The notes under the pieces are model-generated. The model made no database searches. It worked only from the letters and a program-made list of their open reading frames with translations, and was not told the DNA's origin. 64,000 nucleotides of DNA from Flavimobilis rhizosphaerae (GTDB taxonomy: Bacteria; Actinomycetota; Actinomycetes; Actinomycetales; Cellulomonadaceae). Position numbers and translations under genes: made by a program. Each line of letters begins with the position of its first letter. The stretch's first letter is position 1. Where the stretch lies: contig NZ_JACZDF010000003.1 of assembly GCF_014852685.1 (NCBI RefSeq), positions 434,001-498,000 on the forward strand. The letters are read 5' to 3'. This document shows, one piece after another, positions 31,261 through 38,943 of this stretch.

Positions 31261-32667
31261 ATGACAGCGATCCGCGTCGAGAACGTCTACAAGGTCTTCG
31301 GTCGACGACCGCAGGAGGCCGTGCGCAAGCTGCGCGCCGGCGCCACACGTGACGAGGTCAAGTCGCTCGGCACCGCCGCCGTCATCGACACGTCCTTCGA
31401 GGTCGCCGACGGCGAGATCTTCGTCGTCATGGGCCTGTCCGGCTCCGGCAAGTCCACCCTCATCCGCATGCTCAACGGACTGTGGCGCCCCACCTCCGGC
31501 CGCGTCCTCCTCGGCGACGACGACCTCGCCACCGTGAGCGCCTCCCGCCTGCGCGCCCTGCGCCGCACGACCGTCTCCATGGTCTTCCAGCACTTCGCGC
31601 TCCTCCCTCACCGCACCGTGCTCGACAACGCCGCCTACCCCCTCGAGATCCAGGGCGTCGGCAAGGAGGAGCGCCGTGAGCGCGCCCGCGCCGCACTCGA
31701 GCTCACCGGCCTCGGCGGCTGGGAGGACTCCCTGCCCGGCCAGCTCTCGGGCGGCATGCGCCAGCGCGTCGGCCTCGCCCGCGCCCTCACTGCCGACACC
31801 GACATCCTCCTCATGGACGAGGCCTTCTCTGCCCTCGACCCCCTCATCCGCCGCGAGATGCAGGAACAGCTCGTCGAGATCCAGCAGAAGCTCGGCAAGA
31901 CCATCGTCTTCATCACCCACGACCTCAACGAAGCCATGTACCTCGGCGACCGCATCGCCGTCATGCGCTCCGGCCGCATCGTGCAGATCGGCACGGCCGA
32001 GGAGATCCTCACCGCGCCCGCGGATGACTACGTCGCCCAGTTCGTCGCCGACGTCGACCGCACGCGCGTCCTCACCGCGTCCTCCGTGATGCTCCGCCCC
32101 GGCGTCGTCCTTCCCGCCGCAGCGGGCCCGCGCCGTGCCGCCCGCGCGATGCGCGAGGCCCAGGCCGCTGCGGCGTTCGTCGTCGACCGCGACCGTGTCC
32201 TGCTCGGCTTCGTCCGTGACTCCGACGTCGTCGACGCCGCCCGCGCCGGCATCCCGCGCCTCGACGGTCTCGTCCAGACGGACGTCGCCACCGTCGACGA
32301 GGACACCCCGCTGTCCGAGATCTTCGCGCCCTCCGCCGAGTCCCTCGTGCCCGTCGCCGTCACCGACGACCACGGCCGCCTCCTCGGCGTCGTCCCCCGC
32401 GTCACCCTCCTCGAGGCCATGGTGCCCCCGGAGATCGACCTCCCCGACGACACCCCCGCCGACGGCCCCGTCGAGACCGTCGTCGGGGCAGGTGCGACGA
32501 CCGTCAACGGCAACGGCGTGCCCGACGGCTACGAACCCCTGCCACCCGACGACGGCGTGCCCGGGCTCGCCCCCGACGAGCTGCCCGCCGCCCGCACCGC
32601 CGCCTCCGCCGCCGAGGTCGCCGCCGCGGCCGAGTTCGACGCCACCACTGAAGGAGGCACCCGATGA
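31261..32667 (+). CDS. proV: Glycine betaine/proline ABC importer, ATP-binding subunit
   Basis: 468 residues. IRVENVYKVFGRRPQEAVRKLRAGATRDEV is the ProV/OpuAA-specific N terminus. Then GLSGSGKSTLIRMLNGL (Walker A), LPGQLSGGMRQRVGLARALTADTDILLMDEAFSALDPLIRREMQ (signature, Walker B and the ProV 'ALDPLIR' run) and FITHDLNEAMYLGDRIAVM. The C-terminal third carries a CBS pair (about residues 280-395), which in OpuA senses ionic strength, then an Ala/Pro-rich tail. It energises uptake of osmoprotectants. ATGA overlap joins it to the permease gene. Confidence 0.9.
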   Translation: MTAIRVENVYKVFGRRPQEAVRKLRAGATRDEVKSLGTAAVIDTSFEVADGEIFVVMGLSGSGKSTLIRMLNGLWRPTSGRVLLGDDDLATVSASRLRALRRTTVSMVFQHFALLPHRTVLDNAAYPLEIQGVGKEERRERARAALELTGLGGWEDSLPGQLSGGMRQRVGLARALTADTDILLMDEAFSALDPLIRREMQEQLVEIQQKLGKTIVFITHDLNEAMYLGDRIAVMRSGRIVQIGTAEEILTAPADDYVAQFVADVDRTRVLTASSVMLRPGVVLPAAAGPRRAARAMREAQAAAAFVVDRDRVLLGFVRDSDVVDAARAGIPRLDGLVQTDVATVDEDTPLSEIFAPSAESLVPVAVTDDHGRLLGVVPRVTLLEAMVPPEIDLPDDTPADGPVETVVGAGATTVNGNGVPDGYEPLPPDDGVPGLAPDELPAARTAASAAEVAAAAEFDATTEGGTR

Positions 32668-33527
32668 ACGACACCCTCGTGCCCCGCCTGCCGCTCGGCG
32701 ACGTCGTCGCCGACATCGTCGACGTCGTCACAAAGTCTGGCAAGGATGTCTTCGCCGCCGTCAAGACTGGTTTTCTCGCGGCCTACGAGCCGCTCGAGAT
32801 TCTCTTCACGACGCCACCGGCCTGGACGATCATCCTCGTCATCGCGGCCCTCGCATGGTGGGTCAAGGGCTGGCGTCTCGGCGTCGGCTCCGCTGCCGGG
32901 CTCGTGCTCGTGGCGGCCGTCGACCAGTGGGACAACGCCATGGCGACCCTCGCACTCGTCGTGCTCGCGAGCGTCGTCGCCATCATCCTCGCGGTGCCCC
33001 TCGGCATCTGGGCCGCGCGCTCCGACCGCGTCTCCGCGGTCGTGAGGCCCGTCCTCGACCTCATGCAGACGATGCCGGCGTTCGTCTACCTCATCCCCAC
33101 CGTCGTCGTGTTCCTCACCGGCGTCGTCCCGGGGCTCGTCGCGACCATCATCTTCGCGCTCGCCCCCGGCGTCCGCTTCACCGAGCTCGGCATCCGGCAG
33201 GTCGACCCCGAGGTCGTCGAGGCAGGTCATGCGTTCGGCGCGACCGAGGGGCGCATCCTGCGCCAGATCCAGCTGCCGCTCGCGCTCCCGACGATCATGG
33301 CGGGCGTCAACCAGGTCATCATGCTCTCCCTGTCGATGGTCGTCATCGCAGGCCTCACGGGCGCGCCCGGCCTCGGCCGTGACGTCGTCGCCGCGCTCAC
33401 GCGCGTCAACGTCTCCCTCGGCGTCGAGGCTGGCCTGTCCGTCGTCATCCTCGCGATGATCCTCGACCGCGTGACGGCGGCGCTCGCCGACCGAGCGCCC
33501 GTCGCTCGGGCGCTCGCCCGCTCCTGA
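32664..33527 (+). CDS. proW: Glycine betaine/proline ABC importer, permease
   Basis: 287 residues, with about six membrane helices after a hydrophilic ~50-residue start. VVRPVLDLMQTMPAFVYLIPTVVVFLTGVVPGLVATIIFALAPGVRFTELGIRQVDPEVVEAGHAFGATEGRILRQIQLPLALPTIMAGVNQ contains the ProW-type permease signature (EAA loop: E-A-G-x-A-F-G-A-T). It forms the membrane channel with the ATPase before it and the binding lipoprotein after it. Confidence 0.92.
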   Translation: MNDTLVPRLPLGDVVADIVDVVTKSGKDVFAAVKTGFLAAYEPLEILFTTPPAWTIILVIAALAWWVKGWRLGVGSAAGLVLVAAVDQWDNAMATLALVVLASVVAIILAVPLGIWAARSDRVSAVVRPVLDLMQTMPAFVYLIPTVVVFLTGVVPGLVATIIFALAPGVRFTELGIRQVDPEVVEAGHAFGATEGRILRQIQLPLALPTIMAGVNQVIMLSLSMVVIAGLTGAPGLGRDVVAALTRVNVSLGVEAGLSVVILAMILDRVTAALADRAPVARALARS

Positions 33528-33588
33528 CACCTTTCTCCCAGCACATCACACCGACCCTGGGCGCCACAGGCGCCCACGAGAGGAATGC

Positions 33589-34518
33589 ATGAACCGCATG
33601 TCCCGCACCACCCGTCCCGCACTCGCTGCGCTCGCAGCGCTCAGCCTCGGCCTGACCCTCAGCGCGTGCGCCTCCGACGATGCTGATGCACCGAGCTCGG
33701 CAGGCACCACGCCCAGCAAGAACGTGAGCATCGGCATCCACTCCGGCTGGGACGAGGGCATCGCCGTCTCCCACCTCTTCAAGGTGATGCTCGAGGACGA
33801 CGGCTACACGGTGACGACGGAGACCGCCGACCCGGGCATCGTCTACACGGGTCTCGCAGGCGGCGGCTACGACCTCAACTTCGACATGTGGCTGCCGATC
33901 ACGCACGCCGACTACCTCGAGAAGTACGGCGACGACCTCGAGCAGCTCGGTGTCTGGTACGACGATGCTCGCCTGACGATCGCGGTCAACGAGGACGCTC
34001 CCATCACGTCGCTCGAGGAGCTCGCGGGCGCGGCCGACGCGTTCGACAACCGTCTTGTCGGCATCGAGGCGGGGGCCGGCCTCACGCGGATCACGCAGGA
34101 CGAGGCGATCCCCGCGTACGGCCTCGAGGACATGGAGTTCGTCATCTCCTCGACGCCGGCCATGCTGGCGGAGCTCAAGAGCCGCACGTCGGCCGGCGAG
34201 AACGTCGTCGTGACGCTGTGGCGTCCGCACTGGGCCTACGACGAGTTCCCCGTGCGCGACCTCGAGGACCCGCAGGGTGTCATGGGTGAGGCGGAGGAGA
34301 TCCACACCGTGGGCCGCAAGGGCTTCGCTGCTGAGCAGCCGGAGATTGCCGCGCTCATCAAGGCCTTCGAACTGTCCGACGACCAGCTGACGTCGCTCGA
34401 GAACATCATGTTCAACGAGGACGAGGGCAAGGACCCGGACGCGTCGGTCCGTACGTGGCTCGAGGCGAACCCGACGTTCGTCGACGACCTCAGGACGAAG
34501 GCGGGTCTCGCCTCCTGA
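33589..34518 (+). CDS. proX: Glycine betaine/proline ABC importer, substrate-binding lipoprotein
   Basis: 309 residues with a lipoprotein signal peptide: hydrophobic ALAALAALSLGLTLSAC, cleavage before Cys 26 or so. The OpuAC domain has VSIGIHSGWDEGIAVSHLFKVML, YDLNFDMWLPITHADYLEKYG and NVVVTLWRPHWAYDEFPVRDLEDP; the tryptophans in these segments are candidates for the aromatic cage that holds a quaternary amine. It is anchored outside the membrane and delivers substrate to the permease. GAGAGGA stands before the ATG. Two family-1 palindromes follow the gene. Confidence 0.92.
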   Translation: MNRMSRTTRPALAALAALSLGLTLSACASDDADAPSSAGTTPSKNVSIGIHSGWDEGIAVSHLFKVMLEDDGYTVTTETADPGIVYTGLAGGGYDLNFDMWLPITHADYLEKYGDDLEQLGVWYDDARLTIAVNEDAPITSLEELAGAADAFDNRLVGIEAGAGLTRITQDEAIPAYGLEDMEFVISSTPAMLAELKSRTSAGENVVVTLWRPHWAYDEFPVRDLEDPQGVMGEAEEIHTVGRKGFAAEQPEIAALIKAFELSDDQLTSLENIMFNEDEGKDPDASVRTWLEANPTFVDDLRTKAGLAS

Positions 34519-34572
34519 CCCGCTGAGCGACCCTCTGCCGGTCCTGCCCTCCACGGCTGACCCGCAGTGTTC

Positions 34573-34615
34573 CGATAGCCGATCCGTGCACGTGAGTCGT
34601 ACGGATCGGCTATCG
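34573..34615. repeat. Family-1 palindrome, copy A
   Basis: 43 nt. Perfect 15-base arms CGATAGCCGATCCGT and ACGGATCGGCTATCG around GCACGTGAGTCGT. Located 55 bases after the proX stop codon; copy B starts exactly 72 bases further. Confidence 0.85.
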
Positions 34616-34644
34616 CACATTCCGCCTGACGGAGCCCGGCCGCT

Positions 34645-34687
34645 CGATAGCAGATCCGTGCACCATGCGTGTGCGGATCCGCTATCG
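34645..34687. repeat. Family-1 palindrome, copy B
   Basis: 43 nt, arms CGATAGCAGATCCG and CGGATCCGCTATCG (one A-C mismatch). It ends 41 bases before the MFS gene. Confidence 0.85.
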
Positions 34688-34728
34688 AGCGCCGTCGCGT
34701 CACGCGGCGACGCCTAGGATCGTGAGTC

Positions 34729-36096
34729 GTGACCTCCTCCGCCGCCCCGGCAGCCCCATCCGTCGGCGCGGTGCGCCTCGCGCTCCTGGTGCACTTCGGG
34801 CTCTTCGGTGTCGTCGGCTCCCAGTGGCTTGCCCGCCTCCCGTCCGTGCGCGCGACGCTCGGCCTCGACGCGCTCGAGCTCGGCGGCCTCCTGACGATCG
34901 GCGGCCTCGGCACGCTCGTCTCCGTCCTCATGACGGGCGGCCTCGTGACCCGCTACGGCGGGCGACGCATCCTCGCCGCCGGCACCCTCACGAGCGCCCT
35001 CGGTTTCGGGCTCCTGGCCGCAGGCCTCGCGACGTCCTCCGTGGTCCTCCTCGTCGGTGGCCTCGTCGTCAACGGCATCAGCGGCGCCTTCATCAACATC
35101 CCCATCAACATCGCCGGCGCGGCCGTCGAACGTCGCCTCGGTCGCACGGTCCTGCCGCACTTCCACGCGACCTTCTCCGTCGGCGCCGCCCTCGGCACGC
35201 TCATCGCGGCTGGCTTCTCATGGGGGCACGTCGCCGTCGAGGCCCAGCTCGTCATCGTCCTCGCGGCCGCGACGCTCCTCCGGGTCGTCACGCTCCGCAC
35301 GGCCACGGCCGTGACGGAATCGCTGCCCGACGATGCTGTGCCCGACGACGCCTCCGCGACCGCCGACACCGTGCGTGCCGCGGCCGGGGCACCTGCGGTC
35401 GACGACGTCGTCACGGCAGCTGTCGCGGACGGGAACGACGACGCGCGTCGCTCGACGGCGACTCCTGCCCGCGGCCGCGCCCGCGCGCCGCGCGGGCTCC
35501 GCGCCGCCGTCGGCGCGTGGACCGAGCCGCGCACCCTCCTGCTCGGCCTCGTCCTGCTCGCGTCCTCGATGTCCGAGGGGTCCGCGGGAACGTGGCTGTC
35601 GATCGCGGTGACCGACGGGTTCGCGACCCGCGAGGCGATCGGTGCGGTCGCCTACGGCACGTTCGTCGCGTCGATGACCCTCGTGCGCTTCCTCGGGACG
35701 GGCCTCGTCGACCGCTTTGGGCGCGTGACGGTCGTCCGCGCGTCGGGCATCTCTGCGTTCGTCGGTCTCGCGGTGTTCGCGCTCGCGCCGAGCCTCGCGA
35801 CGGCGTGGATCGGCATCGTCCTGTGGGGCGTGGGAGCGGCGCTCGTCAACCCCGTGACGATCGCGGCGGCGTCCGACGAGCCGCTGCACGCGGCTGCGCG
35901 CGTCTCCGTCGTCACGTCGTTCTCGACGATCGCGATGCTCACCGCGCCGCCCGTGCTGGGGGCGCTCGTCGACGGGCTCGGTGCGCGGCATGCGCTCGGA
36001 CTCATCACGCTCGCGACGGTCCTGTCGATGTCGCTCGCGGGACAGCTCCGGCCGCGGGAGCCGGGCGATCCCGCGGCCGACGGCCTCGCGCGATAG
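34729..36096 (+). CDS. MFS transporter, YbjJ-like
   Basis: 455 residues with about 12 membrane helices. LVHFGLFGVVGSQWLARLPSVRATLGLDALELGGLLTIGGLGTLVS and GGLVTRYGGRRILAAG match the YbjJ/fucose-permease-like group ('g...a.w..rlP.ir..l.ls...lG'). A polar ~65-residue loop (about 198-262) separates the two halves. The substrate is unknown. GTG start at 34729. Its stop codon TAG (34... reading at 36094-36096) lies inside palindrome C (CGATAG), so the last Arg codon and the stop come from the repeat. Confidence 0.82.
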   Translation: MTSSAAPAAPSVGAVRLALLVHFGLFGVVGSQWLARLPSVRATLGLDALELGGLLTIGGLGTLVSVLMTGGLVTRYGGRRILAAGTLTSALGFGLLAAGLATSSVVLLVGGLVVNGISGAFINIPINIAGAAVERRLGRTVLPHFHATFSVGAALGTLIAAGFSWGHVAVEAQLVIVLAAATLLRVVTLRTATAVTESLPDDAVPDDASATADTVRAAAGAPAVDDVVTAAVADGNDDARRSTATPARGRARAPRGLRAAVGAWTEPRTLLLGLVLLASSMSEGSAGTWLSIAVTDGFATREAIGAVAYGTFVASMTLVRFLGTGLVDRFGRVTVVRASGISAFVGLAVFALAPSLATAWIGIVLWGVGAALVNPVTIAAASDEPLHAAARVSVVTSFSTIAMLTAPPVLGALVDGLGARHALGLITLATVLSMSLAGQLRPREPGDPAADGLAR

Positions 36097-36133
36097 CCGA
36101 TCCGTACGTGTCAGGTGTGCGGATCGACGATCC
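36091..36133. repeat. Family-1 palindrome, copy C (overlaps a stop codon)
   Basis: 43 nt. The left arm is intact (CGATAGCCGATCCGT), but the right arm is decayed (CGGATCGACGATCC). Bases 36094-36096 are the TAG stop of the MFS gene. Confidence 0.7.
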
Positions 36134-36172
36134 GCCGCGGCCTTCGGATGCGGGGCGCCGAGCCCCGACGCT

Positions 36173-36215
36173 CGATAGCTGATCCACACACGTCAGGTGC
36201 ACCGATCCGCTATCC
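36173..36215. repeat. Family-1 palindrome, copy D
   Basis: 43 nt, CGATAGCTGATCC ... GATCCGCTATCC, with several arm mismatches. Its centre (CACACGTCAGGTGCACC) shares the ACGT/CAGGTG words of copy C, so C and D belong to one sub-type. Confidence 0.75.
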
Positions 36216-36264
36216 GCCACCCACCCAAGCACCCACCCAAGCACCCACCCACGCGGGTGTGACT

Positions 36265-36307
36265 CGATAGCCGATCCGACCTCGTGTTGCGCACGGATCG
36301 GCTATCG
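36265..36307. repeat. Family-1 palindrome, copy E
   Basis: 43 nt, arms CGATAGCCGATCCG and CGGATCGGCTATCG perfect; centre ACCTCGTGTTGCGCA, similar to copy G in hemD. Just before it ACCCACCCAAGC is repeated in tandem (36220-36252). Confidence 0.85.
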
Positions 36308-36347
36308 AACCGTTGGCGACGAGGCGTTGGCCGCCCCGCGTCCTGCT

Positions 36348-36390
36348 CGATAGCCGATCCGTACGTATGAGCCGTACGGATCGGCTATCG
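36348..36390. repeat. Family-1 palindrome, copy F (overlaps the hemL stop codon)
   Basis: 43 nt, arms CGATAGCCGATCCGTACG and CGTACGGATCGGCTATCG pair for 18 bases around TATGAGC. On the minus strand the stop TAG of hemL (36385-36387) lies in its CGATAG end. With copies C-E it fills the 288 bases between the convergent MFS and hemL genes, so a two-way terminator role is likely. Confidence 0.85.
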
Positions 36391-37818
36391 AGCGGGCTTG
36401 GCCGCCGCGGCCGCCCGGGCCGCGGCCGGCAGGGCCTCGAGGATGCGCCCGACGGCCTCCTCGTCGTGAGCCGCAGTGAGGAACCACGCCTCGAACACCG
36501 ACGGCGGCAGCGCCACCCCCGCGTCGAGCATCGCGTGGAAGAACGGCGGGAACCGCCACGCCTCCTGCGCCTGCACCTGCGCGTAGTTCCGCGGGCCCGC
36601 GGGGACGTCGGGCCGATGAGCGCCGGTCCCGGAAGCGCCGGCGACGGAGGCGTCGGCGACGGAGGCGTCGGCCGCGAAGGCGCTGGCCCCGGAGGCGTCG
36701 GCCCGGGACCCGTCGGCCGACGGCCCCCACGACCCGAACGCGACCGAGAACAGCGAGCCCGCCCGCTGCACCGAGTGCGCGACGCCCTCGGCGTCGAGCG
36801 CGGCCGACACCGCGTCGGACACGACGCGCGAGACACGGTCGACGTGCGCGTACACCGCGGCGTCCGCGAGCCGCAGCGTCGCGAGCCCCGCCGCGACCGC
36901 GACAGGGTTCCCCGACAGCGTGCCCGCCTGGTACACGGGCCCGAGGGGCGCGAGATGGTCCATGACCGACGCTCGCCCGCCGACAGCCGCGACGGGCATG
37001 CCACCGCCGATGACCTTGCCGAACGTCACGAGATCAGGCTCCCAGCCCTCGCGCCGCCCCTCGAGACCCCACCATCCGGCCCCCGAGACGCGGAAGCCCG
37101 TGAGCACCTCGTCGAGCACGAGCAGCGCCCCGTGCTGCGAGCACAGGCGCCGCAACGCCGCGTTGTAGCCCGGTGCGGGCTCGACGACGCCCATGTTCGC
37201 GGGCGCAGCCTCGACGATGACCGCCGCGACCCGCCCCGGGTGCGCGTCGAACGCCGCGGCCACGGCCGCGACGTCGTCGTACGGGACGACGATCGTCTCC
37301 GCCGCCGTCGCCTCCGTCACCCCCGCCGAGCCAGGCAGCGCCTGGTTCGCGACGCCCGAGCCCGCCTGCGCGAGCAGCGCGTCAAGATGCCCGTGGTAGC
37401 AGCCCGCCATCTTGATGACAAGCGGCCGGCCCGTCACGCCGCGCGCCAGGCGCACCGCCGTCATCGTCGCCTCCGTGCCCGTCGAGACGAGCCGCAGCTT
37501 CTCGACGAACGGCACGCGCGCGATGACCGCGTCGGCGAGCTCGGCCTCCGCGACCGTCGGCGCCCCGAACGACAGGCCGCGCGCCGCCGCCTCCTGCACT
37601 GCCGCGACGACCTCCGGGTGCGCGTGCCCGAGCAGGGCCGGACCCCACGAAGCGACGAGGTCGACCCGCTCGACGCCGTCGGCGTCCGTGACGTACGCGC
37701 CGCGCGCCGAGCGCAGCATGCGTGGCGTCCCCCCGACGGACCTGAACGCGCGAACCGGCGAGGACACCCCGCCTGGCAGGACCCGCCGCGCGTGCGCGAA
37801 GTCGGACTCGTTGCTCAC
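36385..37818 (-). CDS. hemL: Glutamate-1-semialdehyde 2,1-aminomutase
   Basis: 477 residues, somewhat longer than the usual ~430-440. [70 protein letters not shown] and [19 protein letters not shown] (PLP Lys 268) are the full HemL set. It makes 5-aminolevulinate from glutamate-1-semialdehyde. Near residues 385-425, between [10 protein letters not shown] and [14 protein letters not shown], lies a low-complexity Ala/Ser/Asp insert with tandem '[10 protein letters not shown]' words that accounts for the extra length. GTG start at 37816-37818, overlapping hemB by 4 bases. The stop codon is in palindrome F. Confidence 0.93.
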   Translation of the reverse strand: MSNESDFAHARRVLPGGVSSPVRAFRSVGGTPRMLRSARGAYVTDADGVERVDLVASWGPALLGHAHPEVVAAVQEAAARGLSFGAPTVAEAELADAVIARVPFVEKLRLVSTGTEATMTAVRLARGVTGRPLVIKMAGCYHGHLDALLAQAGSGVANQALPGSAGVTEATAAETIVVPYDDVAAVAAAFDAHPGRVAAVIVEAAPANMGVVEPAPGYNAALRRLCSQHGALLVLDEVLTGFRVSGAGWWGLEGRREGWEPDLVTFGKVIGGGMPVAAVGGRASVMDHLAPLGPVYQAGTLSGNPVAVAAGLATLRLADAAVYAHVDRVSRVVSDAVSAALDAEGVAHSVQRAGSLFSVAFGSWGPSADGSRADASGASAFAADASVADASVAGASGTGAHRPDVPAGPRNYAQVQAQEAWRFPPFFHAMLDAGVALPPSVFEAWFLTAAHDEEAVGRILEALPAAARAAAAAKPAR

Positions 37819-38819
37819 AGCAGCTCCCTCACCTGCGGGTTCTCGACAGCTTCGAGAGCCCAGTACGTCGCGATGATGTCCGCGCCCGCACGCTTGATCG
37901 ACGTGAGCGACTCGGCGATCGTCCGCTCACGGTCGATCCAGCCGATCGCCGCGGCGGCCTCGACCATCGCGAGCTCGCCCGACACCTGGTACGCCGCGAC
38001 CGGCACGTCCGAGCCCGCGGCGACGTCCGCGAGGACGTCGAGGTAGAGGCTCGCAGGCTTCACCATGACGATGTCCGCGCCCTCGACGACGTCGAGCGCC
38101 ACCTCGCGCTGCGCTTCCCGACGGTTCGCGGGGTCCATCTGGTACGTCCGACGGTCGCCCGTGAGCGTCGACTCGACGGCGTCGCGGAACGGCCCGTAGA
38201 GCGCCGAGGCGTACTTCGCGGCGTACGCGAGGACGGCCGTGTCGGTCAGCCCGGCGTCGTCGAGCGCCTCGCGCACCGCCTCGACCTGACCGTCCATCAT
38301 CCCCGAGAGCGCGACGACGTCCGCGCCGCGCTCCGCCTGGAGCACGGCCATGCGCGCGTAGAGGTCGAGCGTCGCGTCGTTGTCGACGGTGGCGTCCGCG
38401 CGCAGGACACCGCAGTGACCGTGGTCCGTGAACTCGTCGAGGCACACGTCCGTCATGACGACGACCGCGTCGCCCACCTCGGCCTTGACGGCGGCCGTCG
38501 CGACGTTGAGGATGCCGTCCGGGTCGGTCGCGCCCGAGCCGACCGCGTCCCGCTCGAGGGGCACGCCGAAGAGCATGAGCCCGCCGAGACCCGCCTCGGC
38601 GACGCGCACGGCCTCGCGACGCAGCGAGTCGAGAGAGTGCTGGACGACGCCCGGCATCGACATGATCGGCGCAGGCTCGGTGAGGTCCTCCTTGACGAAT
38701 GCGGGCAGGACGAGCTCGCGTGCGTCGACGCGCGTCTCGCTCACGAGCGCGCGGAGCGCGGGCGTGCGGCGCAGGCGGCGGGGGCGGTAGGGGAGCGCGG
38801 GTCGGGCGTCGTGGGTCAC
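37815..38819 (-). CDS. hemB: Delta-aminolevulinic acid dehydratase (porphobilinogen synthase)
   Basis: About 334 residues. [46 protein letters not shown] (metal-site region; two of the three cysteines of zinc enzymes, with Asp at the middle position, as is usual in actinobacteria), [21 protein letters not shown] (first Schiff-base Lys) and [14 protein letters not shown] (second Schiff-base Lys). It joins two 5-aminolevulinates into porphobilinogen. I choose the GTG at 38817-38819, which has GGAGAG 6 bases upstream; a TTG at 38831 is also in frame. It overlaps hemL. Confidence 0.94.
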   Translation of the reverse strand: MTHDARPALPYRPRRLRRTPALRALVSETRVDARELVLPAFVKEDLTEPAPIMSMPGVVQHSLDSLRREAVRVAEAGLGGLMLFGVPLERDAVGSGATDPDGILNVATAAVKAEVGDAVVVMTDVCLDEFTDHGHCGVLRADATVDNDATLDLYARMAVLQAERGADVVALSGMMDGQVEAVREALDDAGLTDTAVLAYAAKYASALYGPFRDAVESTLTGDRRTYQMDPANRREAQREVALDVVEGADIVMVKPASLYLDVLADVAAGSDVPVAAYQVSGELAMVEAAAAIGWIDRERTIAESLTSIKRAGADIIATYWALEAVENPQVRELL

Positions 38820-38892
38820 GGTTCTCTCCAAGGTCCGGGGTCCTCCATCTTCCCAGGTGGGTGCGGCGGAGGCCGCCCCACGCAGGTACGTG

Positions 38893-38943
38893 CGACTCGT
38901 AGGTGCTGAGCACCGTTCGATGGTGCTCAGGGCCTACGAGTCG
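38893..38943. repeat. Family-2 palindromic element, copy 2 (contains the hemD stop codon)
   Basis: 51 nt. Arms CGACTCGTAGG with CCTACGAGTCG, and inner TGAGCACC with GGTGCTCA around a GTTCGAT loop; better paired than copy 1. On the minus strand, GACTCGTAG gives the last residues Asp-Ser and the TAG stop of hemD (38934-38936). Confidence 0.8.
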
